Part shown: positions 23,731-32,845 of the stretch, one piece after another
Layout of the letters: every line of letters begins with the position of its first letter
Position numbering within the stretch: the first letter of the stretch is position 1
Origin: a virus
Strand: one strand, 5' to 3'
Length of the DNA stretch: 39,402 nucleotides
IMG/VR virus record: IMGVR_UViG_3300037119_011606
Coordinates: 1 to 39,402 of that record
Notes under the pieces: generated by a model
Databases searched by the model: none
What the model saw: only the letters and a program-made list of their open reading frames with translations
What the model was told of the DNA's origin: nothing
Translations under genes and position numbers: made by a program

Positions 23731-24186
23731 TTACCGCCGCCGCCGCGATGCTTCCGGCAGAGGTTCAGCCGGGGGAGGGGGAGGTGGAACGTCGGCAACG
23801 AGGTCGTCAAGCTCCTGTGATACTGCCTTGGCTTCCTCAATCTTGGTTGTCAACGGCGCAAACGCCGCATCAACCTGTGCCTGAAACTCGGCGCCCGCAT
23901 CGGCTTTCGCCTTGTCGATTGCCGCTTGCAACTCTTCGGGAGTGATCTGGACATCGCCCAGTTCGGACAATTTACCCTTGATCTCCGATAGAGCTTTCTG
24001 ATTCTGCGCCTTCAACTCTTCAATCTGGAGAGTTGCGGCATTCACGCGTCCTGCTAAATCGCCCATGGCTTCACCAAATTCCTTTCTTAAATTAGTTACG
24101 GTGGTTAAAATGTTTTGGATATCCTTCCGAAAGATACCCTTTTCCTGGTCTACCCACTTAATAAATTCAAGATCTGTGGGGTCCAT
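23731..24186 (-). CDS. Coiled-coil protein with poly-proline and poly-arginine tail
   Basis: A 151-residue protein with a long coiled coil (about 25-130, for example LQIEELKAQNQKALSEIKG), then a run of six prolines (VPPPPPPAEP) and a C-terminal RRRR. It is charged and probably elongated. It lies between the tube and chaperone genes, where some siphophages have a minor tail or chaperone-like component. No family recognised. A weak GAGG site lies 13 nt from the ATG. Confidence 0.68.
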   Translation of the reverse strand: MDPTDLEFIKWVDQEKGIFRKDIQNILTTVTNLRKEFGEAMGDLAGRVNAATLQIEELKAQNQKALSEIKGKLSELGDVQITPEELQAAIDKAKADAGAEFQAQVDAAFAPLTTKIEEAKAVSQELDDLVADVPPPPPPAEPLPEASRRRR

Positions 24187-24206
24187 ATTTTAATTGTACC
24201 TCGATA

Positions 24207-24632
24207 TTATGATACTTCGTCCCAAACTGGCGCACCAGACGGAGCGAGTACCATGGTGTAGCGCAACTGCTCACCGACATTCGCGGTAATCTTGAACGAC
24301 TCAATAACCGCGCTGAAGGTACATTCACGCTCACCGGTCGTACCGGGTAAGGTCGTCTCGAATACCACGGTGGCGCTGGCCAACTGTTGGGCACGTAGCC
24401 ACTCATGCATGGGATTACCGACGATGTAGTTTCCCTCATACGTGATATTCTCGGTGTCCTTAAACCCCGCGATCTTCTCACGTACACCGGCCACAGAGTC
24501 ATGGTTTGTCACGTCAATCGTCTCTGTCCGGATAGAGGGAGTCTCACCCCGGATCACTTCAGGGATGAGGGTCTGGGTAGTGTTCAACGCCTTGAACAAC
24601 GTACCCTGTGCGGATATTGCTTGTGTGGCCAT
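24207..24632 (-). CDS. Major tail tube protein
   Basis: A 141-residue protein of the lambda/TP901-type tube family. Features are an early ETIDVTNHDSVAGVREKIAG segment (the conserved loop region), DTENITYEGNYIVG, and a beta-rich C-terminus (ECTFSAVIESFKITANVG). It stacks as hexamers around the tape measure. It is the first tail gene after the terminator and zinc-finger genes. An AGAGGAG site precedes the ATG. Confidence 0.9.
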   Translation of the reverse strand: MATQAISAQGTLFKALNTTQTLIPEVIRGETPSIRTETIDVTNHDSVAGVREKIAGFKDTENITYEGNYIVGNPMHEWLRAQQLASATVVFETTLPGTTGERECTFSAVIESFKITANVGEQLRYTMVLAPSGAPVWDEVS

Positions 24633-24633
24633 G

Positions 24634-24942
24634 TTAGCTCCTCTTTACCCTCTCAGCCGCCAACTGACGGGCTTTCTCAAACGGGTCAGAGGTAGCCAGC
24701 CGGTGGTAACCCTTGGACTCCACCAGTTCCCCTTCGTCCGTTTCCCGGACTGCACCCTCTTGGAAAGCCCAAGGATGGTTCTTTTTGTCCAGGTGCTCAC
24801 CGAACTTTGCCGCGTCGATAGTAGCAAACTTACAACGCGTGCATTCATAGTTAGGGTGCATCCGGCCCCTGTGGTCCGGTCCCCACTCGGAGACAATGTA
24901 ATCAGTCCCCTCTTTGTATTTGGCTTTGATAGGGCTTGCCAT
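24634..24942 (-). CDS. C2H2 zinc-finger-like protein in the tail cluster
   Basis: A 102-residue protein with one classical-looking finger near 34-57, C-x2-C-x12-H-x5-H (CTRC ... EHLDKKNH), which fits the Cys2His2 pattern. The rest is charged, with a basic helical C-terminus (FEKARQLAAERVKRS). It sits between the tail terminator and tube genes, where most siphophages have no such protein. The ATG overlaps the previous TAA as TAATG. It may be a small DNA-binding regulator or a structural zinc protein. Metal binding is inferred from the spacing alone. Confidence 0.72.
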   Translation of the reverse strand: MASPIKAKYKEGTDYIVSEWGPDHRGRMHPNYECTRCKFATIDAAKFGEHLDKKNHPWAFQEGAVRETDEGELVESKGYHRLATSDPFEKARQLAAERVKRS

Positions 24943-25340
24943 TATTCACTCTCCTCTGTGTACTCAAGTATCCAGTCCTGTTGTGCGAGGTACCATGACA
25001 ACTTCTCATCGAACACATCGCGTCCTGTACCGGTGGGTAGACAAGACTGGATGTCCAATCCACCACCCATAATGCCGCTGAAATTGTTTAAGGAATTAAA
25101 TACCTTTTTCCGGATATCGTCAGCTTGTGTAATTAAAGGGCTGACACCGGCTATCTGTACGCGAGAACGGTTAAGGCCCGCTCCCTCGTGGCTAACCCCA
25201 ACGTAATTAATACTAATTAAGTTGAACACAAGAGCCGGTAAGTCAGACTCTTGCGGTATGGTCCCATAGTATATGTCTATACCGTTAAACCGGTCGTCTG
25301 CGGAAAGATGACCAGTGATGGACGCATAAAGGTTAGCCAC
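24942..25340 (-). CDS. Tail terminator / tail completion protein
   Basis: A 132-residue protein starting with GTG (MANLYASITGHLSADDRFNG), with LPALVFNLISINYVGVSHEG and a beta-rich C-terminus (SWYLAQQDWILEY). The N-terminal fold and position match DUF3168-type tail completion proteins, which cap the tube and join it to the head. Its start overlaps the gp10-like gene by 8 nt. Family assignment is from position and overall pattern. Confidence 0.75.
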   Translation of the reverse strand: MANLYASITGHLSADDRFNGIDIYYGTIPQESDLPALVFNLISINYVGVSHEGAGLNRSRVQIAGVSPLITQADDIRKKVFNSLNNFSGIMGGGLDIQSCLPTGTGRDVFDEKLSWYLAQQDWILEYTEESE

Positions 25341-25773
25341 GGGTAATAATCTCCCCTAACCCATCCTTCAATATCTCGGTAGCTTTACCGGTCCCAACTA
25401 CCTCATCGTAAGCCGGTCGTAGATAGGGTTTAGGTGCCCGGTTGCCGGTACCGTACTCCACGGGTGCAGCGTGGTTAGCGGAGTAACCGAAGTCTACTTT
25501 CGACGTGTTACCCACCGTGTCAACTTCCACAAAGTCCGATGATTTAAGCTCACCGGTAAGCACTGGTACATTCGGCTGCGAAACAGCGATAACCTCATCC
25601 CCAATTTGTTTGAGTACGCCTTCAATGGCCGTTTCACTTACTGATCGTTCCAACCTTTCCAACGGGTCAGTGTTGAGGGACACATAACCACTAAACTTAC
25701 TTCCTTTTGAACCTCCACCGAACTTTTCAGCCCTGACACGGGGGACTGGACCTCGTACACGACGGATAGCCAT
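25333..25773 (-). CDS. HK97 gp10-like head-tail protein
   Basis: A 146-residue protein with the diagnostic C-terminal half PVLTGELKSSDFVE followed by APVEYGTGNRAPKPYLRPAY, typical of HK97 gp10 family proteins. The N-terminus is basic and Gly-rich. It lies in the usual connector order and overlaps its neighbours by a TAATG junction and by 8 nt. It acts in head-tail joining. Confidence 0.88.
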   Translation of the reverse strand: MAIRRVRGPVPRVRAEKFGGGSKGSKFSGYVSLNTDPLERLERSVSETAIEGVLKQIGDEVIAVSQPNVPVLTGELKSSDFVEVDTVGNTSKVDFGYSANHAAPVEYGTGNRAPKPYLRPAYDEVVGTGKATEILKDGLGEIITRG

Positions 25774-26159
25774 TACGATCTACGCTCCAGTCGAATACGG
25801 GTATAGGTCTTGTTACCGTCATGCTCAACGTTCTTAATGTCAAACTCCAGCCCATCGGTCACAAACCGGTCAGTTAGTTTTATCTCGGGAAGGTGCTTAT
25901 TGAATGCAACCATCTCTTGAGCGATACCAAGGATAGTTATCTGACCATCATCTTCACCACTGACCGGCCGTTGAAGTATCAACGGGCTACGTCGGCAAGG
26001 AGCATTAACCAAGTCGGGGTCTTCAGAAGGTAGGTAACTGGTGATTACCTGTCCACTAGGTAAGTGAACCTTGGTAGCTACCATCACCGTACCAGTGGAC
26101 GGAAACACCAATGGCGGTACGGCCGCAAGTACTTTCGCATTGGGCCAGTACGGATTCAT
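25773..26159 (-). CDS. Head closure / head-tail joining protein
   Basis: A 128-residue beta-rich protein (GTVMVATKVHLPSGQVITSY, then FDIKNVEHDGNKTYTRIRLE) at the head-closure position of the connector block. Its ATG overlaps the upstream TGA as ATGA and its stop overlaps the next start. The order adaptor, closure, gp10-like, terminator is kept. No strong motif is visible, so the role comes from gene order. Confidence 0.72.
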   Translation of the reverse strand: MNPYWPNAKVLAAVPPLVFPSTGTVMVATKVHLPSGQVITSYLPSEDPDLVNAPCRRSPLILQRPVSGEDDGQITILGIAQEMVAFNKHLPEIKLTDRFVTDGLEFDIKNVEHDGNKTYTRIRLERRS

Positions 26160-26539
26160 TCAATACCCTTCTGCCACTGATGCCACATGTACTCAGCCCG
26201 TTGGTTGGCATTCACAATTACGGGGAATATCTCGAAGTCAGATTCACCTTCCTGGAGGGTCAAGGCATACGCCCCACGCATTTCTTTAGCACGATCCAAA
26301 AGTACTTTCGCCATGGATGGGCCGTCAGTAGTTAGGTCCATCAACTTGATTTTCTTCAGGATGTTGACGTGGTTGGTTGCCATCACCTCCAGGCAGGTTG
26401 CCGCAGCTAGGACGGTTACCCCTCCTTCTGCTGTAAGGATTGCTGAGACTTGCGTATCCGGTAGGAAGAATGCGGCCTCATCGGTATCCCCGGTTAAGGC
26501 CCGCACCTTGCCAATATCGGTGGTGAAGTCTACAGCCAT
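26156..26539 (-). CDS. Head-tail adaptor (gp6-like connector)
   Basis: A 127-residue helical protein with the N-terminal pattern DIGKVRALTGDTDEAAFFLP, close to the head-tail connector family in which a VRxLIGDT segment leads into helices. It is followed by VLAAATCLEVMATNHVNILK and an EYMWHQWQKG end. It would bind below the portal. Its position after the capsid gene and before head closure fits. Confidence 0.82.
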   Translation of the reverse strand: MAVDFTTDIGKVRALTGDTDEAAFFLPDTQVSAILTAEGGVTVLAAATCLEVMATNHVNILKKIKLMDLTTDGPSMAKVLLDRAKEMRGAYALTLQEGESDFEIFPVIVNANQRAEYMWHQWQKGIE

Positions 26540-26541
26540 GA

Positions 26542-26748
26542 CTATCTCCTTGGTTTGGGCTTATCTACAGTCTGGTGAGTCCGGATAACCTGTGCCTCAC
26601 GTTTACTTAGTAAATTACACACAGCCTGTAACGAACTTGCGATATCCAGGAGAATACCCTGGTTGGCTTCAAGCGTCTCAAGTATTTGCTCAAGACGCTT
26701 TTCAGTCAGAGTGTGTGGTGGCCCATGGACCGGATCAGGGGCCAGCAT
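26542..26748 (-). CDS. Small helical protein after the capsid gene
   Basis: A 68-residue protein beginning MLAPDPVHGPPHTLTEKRLE, then a helix EQILETLEANQGILLDIASS and a basic tail. The long frame extends upstream into the capsid gene, but an ATG 1 nt after the capsid stop (TAATATG) is the better start. It is unknown; a small chaperone or connector part is possible. A palindrome copy in frame encodes LLSK. Confidence 0.65.
   Translation of the reverse strand: MLAPDPVHGPPHTLTEKRLEQILETLEANQGILLDIASSLQAVCNLLSKREAQVIRTHQTVDKPKPRR
26602..26614. repeat. Dispersed palindrome TTTACTWAGTAAA, copy 10, in frame in the 26748 gene
   Basis: Exact copy; the minus strand reads AAT TTA CTA AGT AAA in frame (N-L-L-S-K) in the second half of a short gene. 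Confidence 0.95.
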
Positions 26749-26749
26749 A

Positions 26750-27985
26750 TTACGTACCGCTACCGTTGCTGGCAACCGTTGAACGAGGGTCAACCCGCCC
26801 GCCACCGATGAACATGCGAACTTTGTTCTGCAACATATCGGTGTTGAAGTCGCCATCAAGCGGACTGGACGCGCCGCCTACTCTCTGCTGGTCAGGGGTC
26901 TTGATGAACAGTTCCGGCTGTTCGTGACCGGCCAAAAAGCCAATCTCTACGGCCGGACGCCCATTACCACCGACGAAGATAAACCAGGAGGTTGTACCAT
27001 TGGCAGTAGATGCCAGCGTAGTAATATACGGGTTGACGTGGACCGTGACCTTACCCTTGAACGGGTTATCGGTCGTGACCACACGTCCCTCAACCGTGAC
27101 TTCCCACTTCTCGCCGCCGAACATCTGTTGTGCCAGCGTCACATACGAACGCGGGATAACCAAGTGCAGTTCATCGCCGATGTTAATGGGTTCACCATTC
27201 TCATCGACCATACTGCCCAACATGTCCAGTCCGGCTTGAAATGAAGCATAGCCCAACGGGGGGTTACCCGTGAGGATGTTGGTGTATGTCGTACCGTCTG
27301 GGTTGGCATGGTTCGTCTTGTACAGGCTGGCATGGGGGCCAGACGCATCAACGAACATGCCGGTTGCAAAACGATCCTCCCGACGACGGGCACCACGCGC
27401 CAACACTTGAGGCGTGCGCTGGAAGGCGTCCAGGTCATCGTTAAAGAACATCTCAAAACTGAAGGCCATGCGGTTACCGTACTTCTGAATACGGTACTTC
27501 GCCGTGCTCTCAGCCATCCGCCGCTCTTTGTACTCGCCCAACTCGGTAACGCGGTCAAGCGCACCATCACCGCCAGTGATGGTATAAACATGCTTCTCGC
27601 GGAAATCCTTCACCCGGCCCACGGACAAGTAGGCGCGCCAGTCAATCTGTTGATAGTTGTACTCCGTCAACAAGACCTTGTTGAGAACGTCACTGAACAA
27701 CAACGGGAAGTCGGTGGTTCCCATTGCCTCTTTCAAGGCGTGTTCGTAGTGGTAGTTACGCGGCCGACTGATGTAGTCCTGAATGCGGCCGTGTACCTCA
27801 TACGCCCGTGCATCGAACGTAGGATCATTGGCACGACGGCTGCGTACCCAGGCACTTACCGGGTAGCCGTCTTCCGTTGCCGACATGAGATATGAGGTGC
27901 TGGCTTGAAGGCCAAGGGTGCCAAGTTCCCCGCCAAACATGGGAACCATTTCTTCGAAGGGCCGGACGATTTCATTGTTTTCCAT
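26750..27985 (-). CDS. Major capsid protein (HK97 fold)
   Basis: A 411-residue protein with the features of the Mu-like/HK97-fold capsid family: an N-terminal helical region (HALKEAMGTTDFPLLFSDVL), a middle with NGRPAVEIGFLAGHEQPEL, and a C-terminal FNTDMLQNKVRMFIGGGRVD. It follows the decoration protein and protease/scaffold genes in the standard order. It builds the icosahedral shell and is probably the most abundant virion protein. An AGGAG site lies 8 nt before the ATG, just after a palindrome copy. Confidence 0.93.
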   Translation of the reverse strand: MENNEIVRPFEEMVPMFGGELGTLGLQASTSYLMSATEDGYPVSAWVRSRRANDPTFDARAYEVHGRIQDYISRPRNYHYEHALKEAMGTTDFPLLFSDVLNKVLLTEYNYQQIDWRAYLSVGRVKDFREKHVYTITGGDGALDRVTELGEYKERRMAESTAKYRIQKYGNRMAFSFEMFFNDDLDAFQRTPQVLARGARRREDRFATGMFVDASGPHASLYKTNHANPDGTTYTNILTGNPPLGYASFQAGLDMLGSMVDENGEPINIGDELHLVIPRSYVTLAQQMFGGEKWEVTVEGRVVTTDNPFKGKVTVHVNPYITTLASTANGTTSWFIFVGGNGRPAVEIGFLAGHEQPELFIKTPDQQRVGGASSPLDGDFNTDMLQNKVRMFIGGGRVDPRSTVASNGSGT

Positions 27986-28002
27986 TGTTTTATCTCCTGG
28001 AA

Positions 28003-28015
28003 TTTACTTAGTAAA
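28003..28015. repeat. Dispersed palindrome TTTACTWAGTAAA, copy 11, before the capsid gene
   Basis: Exact copy between the stop of the decoration gene and the CCAGGAGA site of the capsid gene. Confidence 0.95.
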
Positions 28016-28027
28016 TTGGTTACCCAA

Positions 28028-28378
28028 TTACTTCCGGACCAGAAGCACCTCGATTACTTTCGTCGCACCAGAGGTTATGCCTTCCATGGCGCGTCCTGCC
28101 AGTACCCCGGTGGTCTTCTTGCTGAGTTTGACTGTATCGCCAGCCGTGTAGTAGAGAAGATCCCACAAGGCTACCGCAGAGTTGCCCGCACCGTTGACGG
28201 CTTGGACATTGAGCATGAAACTTCCGTCGATTTCAACGGTCGCAAGACCGTCTTCCGAACGGTCAGTTGAAGCGACACCTACCAAGTCGCCCAACAGAAC
28301 AAGGTCCCCACCGACAACTCCAGAGGGGACAACAACTGACGGGAGGTGGTTCCCGTGATCCAAACGTCTAATCAGCAT
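28028..28378 (-). CDS. Capsid decoration-like protein (DUF2190-like)
   Basis: A 116-residue beta-rich protein (GDLVLLGDLVGVASTDR, FMLNVQAVNGAG, YYTAGDTVKLSKKTTGVLAG). This Gly-rich small barrel pattern is typical of DUF2190-type proteins found beside the major capsid gene and thought to decorate the shell. GGAAGG lies upstream of the ATG and the gap from the protease gene is 4 nt. Confidence 0.8.
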   Translation of the reverse strand: MLIRRLDHGNHLPSVVVPSGVVGGDLVLLGDLVGVASTDRSEDGLATVEIDGSFMLNVQAVNGAGNSAVALWDLLYYTAGDTVKLSKKTTGVLAGRAMEGITSGATKVIEVLLVRK

Positions 28379-28382
28379 TTGA

Positions 28383-29756
28383 TTACCTTCCCGCCGCTAC
28401 AAGTGCTGTAGCATGCTCTTTCGTATAACCCGCCCGCATCCATTGCGCTATCTGCGCTTCTTGCGTGGGTGCGCCCTCTTGGGCTACTTCCTTACTGTTG
28501 CCGGTCGTGCCAGCCGCACCGGTCGTATTACCGGGTAGGGTGATTACGCCACTTGACGCTTCACGCCCACCAGCGGCCGTCCCCTCAGCGCCCAGATCCT
28601 TGACATATTCGTCCAAGTCCGCGTTGAGTGCGTTGACATCCAAGGCGCCTTCCTTCATCGGTAGGTCTTTGAGGAACAGTGCAACTGTCTTCTCAAACGC
28701 CTTTCCTTTGAGTCCGGCCTTGGTCAGCTTGGCTTCGACTGCCGCCTTTGCGGTTTGGTTAATGTTGTCCTGGACTAACTGATTTACTCTTGCTTCCAGG
28801 GCTTTTGCTTTGTCCGCATCGGCTTTGAGTGCGGCGTAGTCCTGATCCGTAATTTCCATAACACCTCGTTTTGGTTTGGCGGGTAGACCCGCCGACTCAC
28901 TAGCTCTCGCAATTGCACCACCAGCGCCCGCCCGCGTGACAAAATCAACGGATTCGGCCGCTGTCATTTGGGTAATGACTTTGGTCTTCTGACCATCTAC
29001 CACACCCTCTGAATACTTCACCCATCCCTTCCAACTGATTTGAACGGTGCCCACTTTTGCCCGTTCACTGATCTTGTCCTTAAAGTCGCTGAAGGCTTTG
29101 TACTTGGCATACACACCAGGACCCACCGGACCCTTCTTGTCGTAGTAGGCATTACTGGTAAGTACACCAGCCTGTTGGTTAAGGTCACCTTCCGGCCGGT
29201 TGGCTGATTCATTCTCAGTCGCATGGTTGTAGTACATATGCGTACCGGTCTTGAAGATGAGGGGGCCGTCACGTTCGATCACGGCTTCAGGGTAGTACCC
29301 GCTTGAACCTTGCCCACCAGCGATAATCCGGATGAGCCCAGATCCATCCTTTTCCTTGCCTTCCATCACGGAACAGAATTGGGACTCGGAGACTTGCATA
29401 GTCGCCGTGGCCGCTTCGTTGGCCATGTCCACGTAGGATAGTTCGGTACGCACAGCAGATTCAAACGTAACCTTGTCATCCTTGGAGATACTAAAAGGTC
29501 GTCTCCAATCAGACTCCTTGTACCGGTACACGATGTCCTTCTCAAACACGTCACGTAGAGATAGATCAGCTTCCCAGAACTTTTCCCAGTCTTCAAGTCC
29601 TAGATCCTTCCGTAGGGCCATGAAAACCTTAGCGCGGATACCGTCATGTGACTGGTGAAGTTTAAGGGTTGCTTCCTGGAATGCCGCCCCTAATATCGGG
29701 TCAGGAGTCCCAGAATTTACTAAGTAAAATGCTGATCGTTGAGCCTCACTCAACAT
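28383..29756 (-). CDS. Prohead maturation protease fused to scaffold
   Basis: A 457-residue protein with a head-assembly layout. Residues up to about 110 are helical. The protease-like core (about 115-275) has PEAVIERDGPLIFK, MYYNH (His), VGTVQISWKG (candidate catalytic Ser) and ESVDFVTRAGAGG, as in Mu-type prohead proteases. The C-terminal third is a coiled coil (KADADKAKALEARVNQLVQD) with a Gly/Thr linker, typical of scaffold. It would scaffold the shell and then cut itself and the capsid protein. I use ATG at 29756 (GGAGG upstream), not a GTG eight codons earlier; it overlaps the portal gene by 11 nt. Catalytic residues are assigned by pattern only. Confidence 0.78.
   Translation of the reverse strand: MLSEAQRSAFYLVNSGTPDPILGAAFQEATLKLHQSHDGIRAKVFMALRKDLGLEDWEKFWEADLSLRDVFEKDIVYRYKESDWRRPFSISKDDKVTFESAVRTELSYVDMANEAATATMQVSESQFCSVMEGKEKDGSGLIRIIAGGQGSSGYYPEAVIERDGPLIFKTGTHMYYNHATENESANRPEGDLNQQAGVLTSNAYYDKKGPVGPGVYAKYKAFSDFKDKISERAKVGTVQISWKGWVKYSEGVVDGQKTKVITQMTAAESVDFVTRAGAGGAIARASESAGLPAKPKRGVMEITDQDYAALKADADKAKALEARVNQLVQDNINQTAKAAVEAKLTKAGLKGKAFEKTVALFLKDLPMKEGALDVNALNADLDEYVKDLGAEGTAAGGREASSGVITLPGNTTGAAGTTGNSKEVAQEGAPTQEAQIAQWMRAGYTKEHATALVAAGR
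29716..29728. repeat. Dispersed palindrome TTTACTWAGTAAA, copy 12, near the protease start
   Basis: Exact copy about 10 codons into the protease/scaffold gene, encoding part of A-F-Y-L-V-N-S, a different frame from the LLSK copies. Confidence 0.95.
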
Positions 29757-31350
29757 TGTCTGCTTCCTCCCCTCCCGCACCCATCGGCGGCTTAATTTCC
29801 GGATTCAAGTCTTGTATTTCCGGTACAACTTGTCCGGGAGGATACCACATATCTACAAGTGCCTCTGGATTCTTCAACCCCAAAGCACGGGCTACTAACA
29901 AGGCTACGTCCCTCGCGTTCGGGAAGATACTGGTCATTGGCTTGCCCATCATGGTAACTGCCATAACGATAGCCCGCACTCGTTCGGTAGCGTTAGGTTC
30001 GGTGATGTCTGGGAACTCAATATTGATACTTGAGTCCATACCCTCCGGGTAAATTACCCTAAATACCTTTGACCCGTCGCTGATATCAATGACCTTTTCG
30101 ACGGTGACACCGGCCAAACTCATCTTGCCACCTTCAGCCGATGCGGACTGCAACAGGACAAACCGAAACATCTTGATAAGCCAGTTAGCCCACTGGTTTT
30201 GACGGAATACCATCTTTAACTCGGTGGGCCGGTCGAGAGTTGCGGCCGTGGCACGGTTGCCGATGTCGGCATCCCCGAAGAATGTAATGGGTAGGCCAGC
30301 ACCAGCCGCTATCATCTTGGCTAATGGTTGACCTTCAACGGCATCGGTCGTGGCTCCAGACGTTTTGACGGCTTTCAATTCCACTTGTCCTGACATCGCG
30401 GCCCAGGAACCAACACCGGGAGGTGGGTTAGAGTCACCGATCACACCCGCACTTGGCTTACTAGCCAGCTTGTCTTTTGCCGCCGCCACACCCTTATTAC
30501 TCTGACGAATAATCTGCATAGCAACCACGGCATAGGATTCCATGAGGGTGGACCAGTTTTCAAGGAACTTGGTATAAGCCCGTGCCCAGGCTAGTATGCT
30601 GTGGATCTCCGGAAACCCATACTTCTGGTCAGGTAATCCACCGGTCTTGATTTGGGACATTGGCGTACCCCAATACACGGTTTCATTACGTCGTCCTTCT
30701 GTGGGGTCAGGCTTCTGTTTTTGGTTAGGGTGGAAATCCCAGTCTGGGTGCCATGCCACCTTCAACACCGAACCCTCATAGTATTGACGCTTGTAAAACC
30801 AGACTTCTTTAGAGTCCAGTGGGTTAGTGTAGATGTCTACCACTTGGTCCACATTGATCGTCCGGACTCTCACAGTACCGGTGTCACGATTGACAAAGTA
30901 AATCCAGTAGATGTTGCCGTTGACTTGAAGATTGACTTCCTTCTCCATGAGTGCGGTCTGGGATAACTCCACCTGATTCTTCAAGTCTTCAATAAACTCA
31001 TTGATTACTTCTTCAATGACCGGGTTACGGGTTTCGATCTTGAAGCCAAGTGCCCACACGTAGAGTTGTTGAACCTCCACGGCCCGTTTGACCATGGGAT
31101 TCTGGATAAACATATTACGTGCAAACGCACGGGCTTTCTTGACGTGTTCCCAGGAGAAGTCCCACTGTTCGAGCTTGCCATCCTTACTCCAGCCGGTGGA
31201 GTCAATGGCCAGTTGAATCTCAACCAAGGATTCTTTCAACATATCCACTTGGTTGACTAGTATCTCGTTCTGTATCTGTAGGGCATCCTTGGCGTGTTCA
31301 CGCATGTAGGTTACAGTCTGGAACGGGGGGAAATTGGCGGCTGCACTCAT
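29746..31350 (-). CDS. Portal protein
   Basis: A 534-residue protein directly after terL. It shows a portal-like pattern: AFARNMFIQNPMVKRAVEVQ near the start, a basic/aromatic KRQYYEGSVLKVAWHPDWDF clip-stem region, and a C-terminal helical crown (YPEGMDSSINIEFPDITEPN, then MVVP-like proline-rich tail). It forms the dodecameric ring through which DNA is packaged. Gene order and length (about 500-550 residues) match the family. The ATG is 1 nt after the terL stop. Confidence 0.88.
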   Translation of the reverse strand: MSAAANFPPFQTVTYMREHAKDALQIQNEILVNQVDMLKESLVEIQLAIDSTGWSKDGKLEQWDFSWEHVKKARAFARNMFIQNPMVKRAVEVQQLYVWALGFKIETRNPVIEEVINEFIEDLKNQVELSQTALMEKEVNLQVNGNIYWIYFVNRDTGTVRVRTINVDQVVDIYTNPLDSKEVWFYKRQYYEGSVLKVAWHPDWDFHPNQKQKPDPTEGRRNETVYWGTPMSQIKTGGLPDQKYGFPEIHSILAWARAYTKFLENWSTLMESYAVVAMQIIRQSNKGVAAAKDKLASKPSAGVIGDSNPPPGVGSWAAMSGQVELKAVKTSGATTDAVEGQPLAKMIAAGAGLPITFFGDADIGNRATAATLDRPTELKMVFRQNQWANWLIKMFRFVLLQSASAEGGKMSLAGVTVEKVIDISDGSKVFRVIYPEGMDSSINIEFPDITEPNATERVRAIVMAVTMMGKPMTSIFPNARDVALLVARALGLKNPEALVDMWYPPGQVVPEIQDLNPEIKPPMGAGGEEADNVE

Positions 31351-31351
31351 A

Positions 31352-32845
31352 TTAGAAAGGAGAAATCCTTACCTCATATTCCAGACCGAAGGGGATTAAC
31401 TCTTCCTCCTCAGACGGGTCGATTGCTAAATTGTCCTCGAATGCCACCGCATAACGTTTGGCGTCCATGCCATGGTCATTCAACTTGACTGGTATATCAC
31501 CCTTTTGTTTCTCGTGTGACTTCAGATCCCAGACATAACCCTCTACCTCATCCAACGTACTGGTGGGCTTGGATTCCTTCTGTAGTTCCGGGTCTGGTGG
31601 GTGAATTAGGGACGACTCCATAAAGTTGATACGTGGACGGCCACGGTCAACCATGATGCCCTCAGAATCCGGGGAGAAGTTAGTACCGTCGTATACCAAC
31701 GGTGTAAGCCTATTCTGTACGGCTTGGATGCCATCACTGACTACTTTGTAGGCTGGTAGGGTAGGTAGTCTGAAATACTTCTCCAGGGTCGCTCTAGCCT
31801 CACCGTCATGGTCACAGATTAAGGCGTCAGGGTAGGGTTGACCTTGGACACTATTCCATATCTGACGGCAAGCGTCTTCAACCAGAGTCTTGGTATGGTA
31901 GAACTCCTGGAATAAGTACATGTGGCCGTCAGGGTGGATAGCCCAATTTTGCCACACAAACGGGTTCACATAACCAAAGTCAAAGGCCCATATTCTACGC
32001 CAAGAGGTGGGCGGCACAAAGTTCTTACATACGTGAATCCCCCGGTCAAAGGATGCGTATATCTGTCCCTCGGCACTTGCCCACCTCCCCTCAAGTAGCC
32101 GCTCCCGCCTTGCACCGGTTAAGCTACCGAGCTTTACAAAAACGAAGTCGTAACCAGCTTCCGTCCAATCCTGTCTTTCGGAATCCCACCACCGGGGATT
32201 GTCTTTCAACTGGCCTTTGATATCCAGGACTACGTTGTTAGGGTCTCCAATGTAACCCATATCCAACATTTGTTTGACCCAGTGTTTTGGGTGTTGAGGG
32301 TTGCAATCCATCATCATGAATTGCCACGGCAACACACCATTACGGTTACGGGTCATGAGGTATTCCCATTGATCCTTACGGATATCGGTACCCTCATTGA
32401 GATAGATAATGTCAAATTGGGATGACATGATTTTAGCCATGTCGTCTAAACCTGACACTACTATTTCCGAACAGACACCCTTCTTACCCTTGGCTGTACC
32501 TGATACTCCAGTACGGGGAGGGTAGATGTAGGATTGTTGACCGGGAGAGAAATGGACCTTTTCAGATGGTTGAAGGACTTCTTTACCCATAGTGAACATA
32601 CAGCTATGGGTCATGGTCGATCTGAACTGGCGGGCCATTAGGACCCGGATGCCAGGGTACCTAATACATAGGAAGTTTATGAACTCACAACATATCCTGG
32701 TTTTGCCGGTACCAGCCGGTCCCTGGAATACTATATATGGTGCCCGCTTGCGCCAGAGTTGACCACCACTAGCTGGAACCGCAAAAGGTATGGCTACCTC
32801 GTGCGATTCCAACTTGTAAGCTGCCTTATAGTCTAGGGCTTCCAT
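31352..32845 (-). CDS. terL: Terminase large subunit (packaging ATPase and nuclease)
   Basis: A 497-residue terminase. ATPase: Walker A GPAGTGKT (42-49), Walker B-like IIYLNE (146-151, with Asn where Asp is usual), coupling motif DCNP (180-183). Nuclease: Asp289 in AFDFG, DHD at 345-347 in ICDHDGEA, and NDHGMDAKRY with Asp457/461. It drives DNA into the prohead and cuts it. Its ATG is joined to a palindrome copy (AGTAAATGG) and lacks a Shine-Dalgarno site. Three unrelated genes separate it from terS, which is unusual. Confidence 0.94.
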   Translation of the reverse strand: MEALDYKAAYKLESHEVAIPFAVPASGGQLWRKRAPYIVFQGPAGTGKTRICCEFINFLCIRYPGIRVLMARQFRSTMTHSCMFTMGKEVLQPSEKVHFSPGQQSYIYPPRTGVSGTAKGKKGVCSEIVVSGLDDMAKIMSSQFDIIYLNEGTDIRKDQWEYLMTRNRNGVLPWQFMMMDCNPQHPKHWVKQMLDMGYIGDPNNVVLDIKGQLKDNPRWWDSERQDWTEAGYDFVFVKLGSLTGARRERLLEGRWASAEGQIYASFDRGIHVCKNFVPPTSWRRIWAFDFGYVNPFVWQNWAIHPDGHMYLFQEFYHTKTLVEDACRQIWNSVQGQPYPDALICDHDGEARATLEKYFRLPTLPAYKVVSDGIQAVQNRLTPLVYDGTNFSPDSEGIMVDRGRPRINFMESSLIHPPDPELQKESKPTSTLDEVEGYVWDLKSHEKQKGDIPVKLNDHGMDAKRYAVAFEDNLAIDPSEEEELIPFGLEYEVRISPF

